DNA from: Phoronis ovalis
Lineage: Eukaryota > Phoronida > Phoronidae
Direction: 5' to 3'
Length of the DNA: 19,183 nt
NCBI GenBank assembly: GCA_028565635.1
Contig: JAOXYB010016265.1
Span: 1-19,183, forward strand
The position numbers and the translations under genes were made by a program. The notes under the pieces were generated by a model. That model did no database searches. It saw only the letters and a list, made by a program, of their open reading frames with translations, and had not been told where the DNA came from. Below are positions 18,274-19,183 of this stretch, piece after piece (positions within the stretch are counted from its first letter, which is position 1; the number at the start of each line of letters is the position of its first letter).

Positions 18274-19041
18274 ATGGGAGGGCCACGAAGAACAGCACTA
18301 ACCATGGATGGTTCTGACAATGAAGATAGTCCAGATAGCTCCAAATTTGGGAAGTTGTGCGAGGATATTGCACAAGTAAAATCGCTAATACAAGACACCG
18401 TCATCCCTAAAATCGAGAACCTCTCGGCTAACATAAATGTGCTAACCAAAAATGTAAACGAGGTAAAAGTTTCGCAAGAATCATTATGGAATGAGTTTGA
18501 GTCTTTTCGCGACCAAGAAAAGCAACGAGAAGAGTCATTCTACCAACTTAAATCACAAGTGGATACACTTGCACGTCATACGGCGGTTTCCGGCAGTTTT
18601 GAGCCTGATAAATCTATTGTTATCCTTGGTCTTGACGAAACTGACGGGGAAAATATTACTGCAAAGGTAACGGATTTGTTAGCAAATTTAGAAATCAATA
18701 ACCTTATAATAGCAGGTGTCAAACGTATAAAGTCAAGTAGCAGTAGACCAGGAATTGCTAAAGTGGAACTTGAAAATACGAACATGAAAATCAATGTTTT
18801 GCGACAAAAGAGAAAATTAGAACCCATCCCACGTTATGCAAGAGTATTCATTAGAGGTGCACAAACTCATTCAGAGAGACTGTTACATATGAACTTCAGA
18901 GAAATGCTTAAGCTGGTACCTGAGGGTGATCACTTTACTATAACTGGGAGTGGCAAGTTAGTAAGAAAATCTGAAAATCAAACTCCAACCCGGTCTCCTG
19001 GCAGGCAGAGAAATACTCGCATGTCTACTAACTCAACATAG
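18274..19041 (+). CDS. LINE ORF1 protein (RNA-binding, coiled coil plus RRM-like)
   Basis: The ATG at 18274 is chosen because the open frame before it has only a TTG. The context GAAATGG has a purine at -3 and G at +4. A second ATG at 18304 (ACCATGG) is also well placed. The 255-residue product has an acidic, serine-rich start (about 11-24) and a coiled coil (about 24-102: repeated I/L/V spacing with KIENLSANINVL and FYQLKSQVDTL). An RRM-like region follows (about 113-197: SIVILGLDE, VKVxxE-type IAKVELEN, VLRQKRKL, RVFIRG), and then a basic Ser/Thr/Arg tail ending RSPGRQRNTRMSTNST. This is the usual plan of LINE ORF1 chaperones that coat the element RNA as trimers. It lies in the same frame as the endonuclease downstream. 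Confidence 0.85.
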   Translation: MGGPRRTALTMDGSDNEDSPDSSKFGKLCEDIAQVKSLIQDTVIPKIENLSANINVLTKNVNEVKVSQESLWNEFESFRDQEKQREESFYQLKSQVDTLARHTAVSGSFEPDKSIVILGLDETDGENITAKVTDLLANLEINNLIIAGVKRIKSSSSRPGIAKVELENTNMKINVLRQKRKLEPIPRYARVFIRGAQTHSERLLHMNFREMLKLVPEGDHFTITGSGKLVRKSENQTPTRSPGRQRNTRMSTNST

Positions 19042-19183
19042 GAAACAGGCCATGGCCCCTTATATAGACTTAATCTTATTACCTGGAATGCCCGAGGTCT
19101 CAAACGACATGTAGATAATATTGAATTGCGTCATTCATTTAGTGTGTATGACATTGTTGGAATAGTAGAAACTTGGGCAAACA
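19042..19183 (+). CDS. LINE ORF2 start: endonuclease domain, partial
   Basis: Directly after the ORF1 TAG and in the same frame, the sequence reads ETGHGPLYRLNLITWNARGL and continues to YDIVGIVETWAN at the window edge. LITWNARGL with its Asn, and VETW with its Glu, are the first two signature blocks of the apurinic-type endonuclease at the N terminus of LINE ORF2 proteins, which nicks target DNA to prime reverse transcription. No in-frame ATG lies between the TAG and the window end. The nearby ATG at 19052 is in another frame and ends after 20 codons. Expression would need stop readthrough, non-AUG reinitiation, or the TAG to be a recent mutation. The rest of ORF2 is outside the window. Confidence 0.85.

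Larger units (their letters stand above)
18274..19183 (+). mobile_element. LINE non-LTR retrotransposon, 5' part, cut by window end
   Basis: An ORF1 with coiled-coil and RRM-like regions is followed 25 bases after its stop by the opening of an apurinic-type endonuclease domain. This order defines a two-ORF LINE. The 5' boundary was not found and probably lies between about 18150 and 18273. The reverse transcriptase and 3' end are beyond the window. The clade was not assigned. Both reading frames are intact as far as seen apart from the single TAG between them, suggesting a fairly young copy. Confidence 0.85.

Noticed and set aside
18222-18827. Minus-strand frames under LINE ORF1
   Set aside because: They are antisense shadows of the well-supported ORF1.

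Overview
The window looks like nuclear DNA of an invertebrate animal, most likely a mollusc and perhaps a bivalve. It is strongly AT-rich and has no dense bacterial-type coding. It shows splice-donor-bounded exons, a LINE retrotransposon, a tRNA-derived SINE-like unit, several MITE-like elements and a fibrinogen-related exon. The mollusc assignment is an inference from gene and repeat types and was not tested by any search. Only a small part of the window is coding, and most short open frames look like chance.

Layout by region. At 1-2655 there is non-coding DNA with a 349-bp repeat (679-1027) whose sister copy lies at 6012-6352, a 102-bp tandem duplication, and a dispersed repeat carrying TGACC half-sites. 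At 2656-3079 (minus strand) is the first coding exon of a secreted coiled-coil protein, with its 5' flank at 3080-3243. At 5356-5517 are two tandem relics of that flank without the exon. At 6012-6762 are repeat copy B and a three-unit tandem array. At 8253-8600 is a degenerate hAT-like MITE. At 9815-9901 is an 87-bp MITE with a TTA target-site duplication, 50 bp inside the presumed first intron of a second, shorter coiled-coil exon (9952-10162, minus).

From 10.3 to 17 kb there is a possible plus-strand terminal exon (10875-11094), an inverted repeat, a SINE-like unit (12225-12412), two adjacent strong hairpins (12855-12963), a 155-bp palindrome (13283-13437), and a 1332-bp foldback element (13900-15231). 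The foldback has arms of about 225 bp and a 5-bp target-site duplication. At 16822-16991 (minus) lies a frameshifted exon of a fibrinogen-related domain. The right edge (18274-19183) is the 5' part of a LINE: ORF1, then an endonuclease frame in the same reading frame behind a single TAG.

How the parts fit. The minus-strand pieces (two first exons, a promoter relic, a FReD exon) suggest a tandemly duplicated family of secreted, lectin-like, immune-type genes broken up by transposons. Whether the coiled-coil exons are spliced to a fibrinogen, C1q or other domain cannot be decided here, because no downstream exon was recognised. The strongest observations are the single-stop ORF1/endonuclease arrangement, the complete foldback element, and the paired first exons that differ by 71 codons but keep the same intron phase.
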